A stretch of DNA of 64,000 nt, taken from Exobacillus caeni. GTDB lineage: Bacteria; Bacillota; Bacilli; Bacillales; Guptibacillaceae. A program made the translations under genes and the position numbers. The notes under the pieces are model-generated. The model was not told where the DNA came from. It was given only the letters and a program-made list of their open reading frames with translations, and searched no databases. This document shows, piece by piece, positions 63,640-64,000 of the stretch (position 1 is the stretch's first letter; every line of letters starts with the position of its first letter). The stretch is taken from the NCBI RefSeq assembly GCF_005747095.1, contig NZ_SWLG01000005.1:1-64000 (forward strand), written 5' to 3'.

Positions 63640-64000
63640 CTACAAAGATTGCACGCTCTCTCTTTCCCTTACCTTCGGCGTTCTCCTTGTCGATAAATAG
63701 ACGCCTGAGAAAATAAGGACAAGCCCCACAATTAAGTTCGATGATAATTCTTCGTTCAATAACATGCTGCCCCATAATAGCGCCGTCACAGGAACAAGAT
63801 ACGTAACAAATGATGCAAATTCAGCGCTTCCTTCTTTAATCATGTAATAGAACAGTAAATAAGCGATGCCAGAGCCTAAAACTCCCAGACCAATCATCGA
63901 CAAAAAACTTTTAGGGGAGAAAAATACCTCTGCAGAAAAACCATCGGTCACTAACATTAGTGTGAATCCTCCTGCCATGCCGAAAAGGAGCGTAAAGAAA
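63640..64000 (-). CDS. DMT/EamA family transporter, N-terminal part outside window
   Basis: The C-terminal part of a drug/metabolite transporter. The frame stays open to the window edge (reading FTLLFG before the internal ATG at 63978). Four membrane segments are visible, with the GLGVLGSGIAYLLFYYMIKE and FVTYLVPVTALLWGSMLLNE signatures of the EamA domain. The gene is cut by the window end, so the start is unknown. It ends 69 bp from the HAD gene on the same strand. Confidence 0.85.
   Translation of the reverse strand, partial: FFTLLFGMAGGFTLMLVTDGFSAEVFFSPKSFLSMIGLGVLGSGIAYLLFYYMIKEGSAEFASFVTYLVPVTALLWGSMLLNEELSSNLIVGLVLIFSGVYLSTRRTPKVRERESVQSL

Overview
The window is chromosomal DNA of an endospore-forming Firmicute of the Bacillaceae. 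Gene order follows the Bacillus subtilis stretch ykrA-def-ykyA-pdhABCD-SR1-speA-yktABC-ylaF...ylaN-ftsW-pycA-ctaABCDEF-ylb...rpmF-rsfA-ylbP almost gene for gene, and sporulation genes (ylbJ, rsfA, ytvI, a YhcN/YlaJ lipoprotein, a YjcZ peptide, the csfG RNA) are present. The genus cannot be fixed from sequence alone; the low G+C and the particular insertions would suit a Fictibacillus-like or other environmental Bacillaceae. No rRNA, tRNA, prophage, transposase or CRISPR array was found.

Layout: 0.1-3.3 kb, a three-gene biotin-dependent acyl-CoA carboxylase on the minus strand. 3.6-14.1 kb, the ylb block: ylbP, rsfA, an enoyl-CoA hydratase-like gene, the rpmF/ylbN ribosomal unit, tmcAL, the coupled ylbK-ylbL pair, ylbJ, coaD, rsmD and the forespore RNA csfG. 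4.1-6.0 kb holds two large intergenic regions made mostly of repeats. 14.2-25.6 kb continues the ylb block (ylbG, ylbF/ricF, ylbE, ylbD, ylbC, ylbB, a YugN-like ylbA) with inserted genes (MFS exporter, ATP-grasp protein, thioesterase, second CAP protein, Asp23 protein, ytvI, GNAT enzyme). 25.7-32.0 kb encodes the caa3 cytochrome oxidase ctaCDEF and the haem A pathway ctaB/ctaA. 32.0-45.8 kb carries pyruvate carboxylase, ftsW and the yla genes to typA. 45.8-55.4 kb carries suhB, yktB, yktA, speA, the SR1/SR1P locus, a deacetylase and a betaine-type transporter. 55.5-60.8 kb is the pyruvate dehydrogenase operon, followed by ykyA, a YjcZ peptide, def, a HAD phosphatase and an edge-truncated DMT transporter.

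The genes form a central-carbon and respiration neighbourhood: pyruvate dehydrogenase and pyruvate carboxylase share pyruvate, the caa3 oxidase with its haem A enzymes finishes respiration, and SR1 (with two CcpN-type operators and a cre-like box) is a small glycolysis-responsive RNA encoding a GapA-binding peptide. The strongest non-protein discoveries are (i) csfG, with an overlapping SigF/SigG promoter, four hairpins and a terminator, (ii) the SR1 control region, (iii) a perfect 18-bp Fnr/Rex-like palindrome between ctaB and ctaA, and (iv) two families of interspersed palindromic repeats. Many annotated-length open frames here extend past the true start; ribosome-binding sites, promoters and family lengths were used to choose starts.
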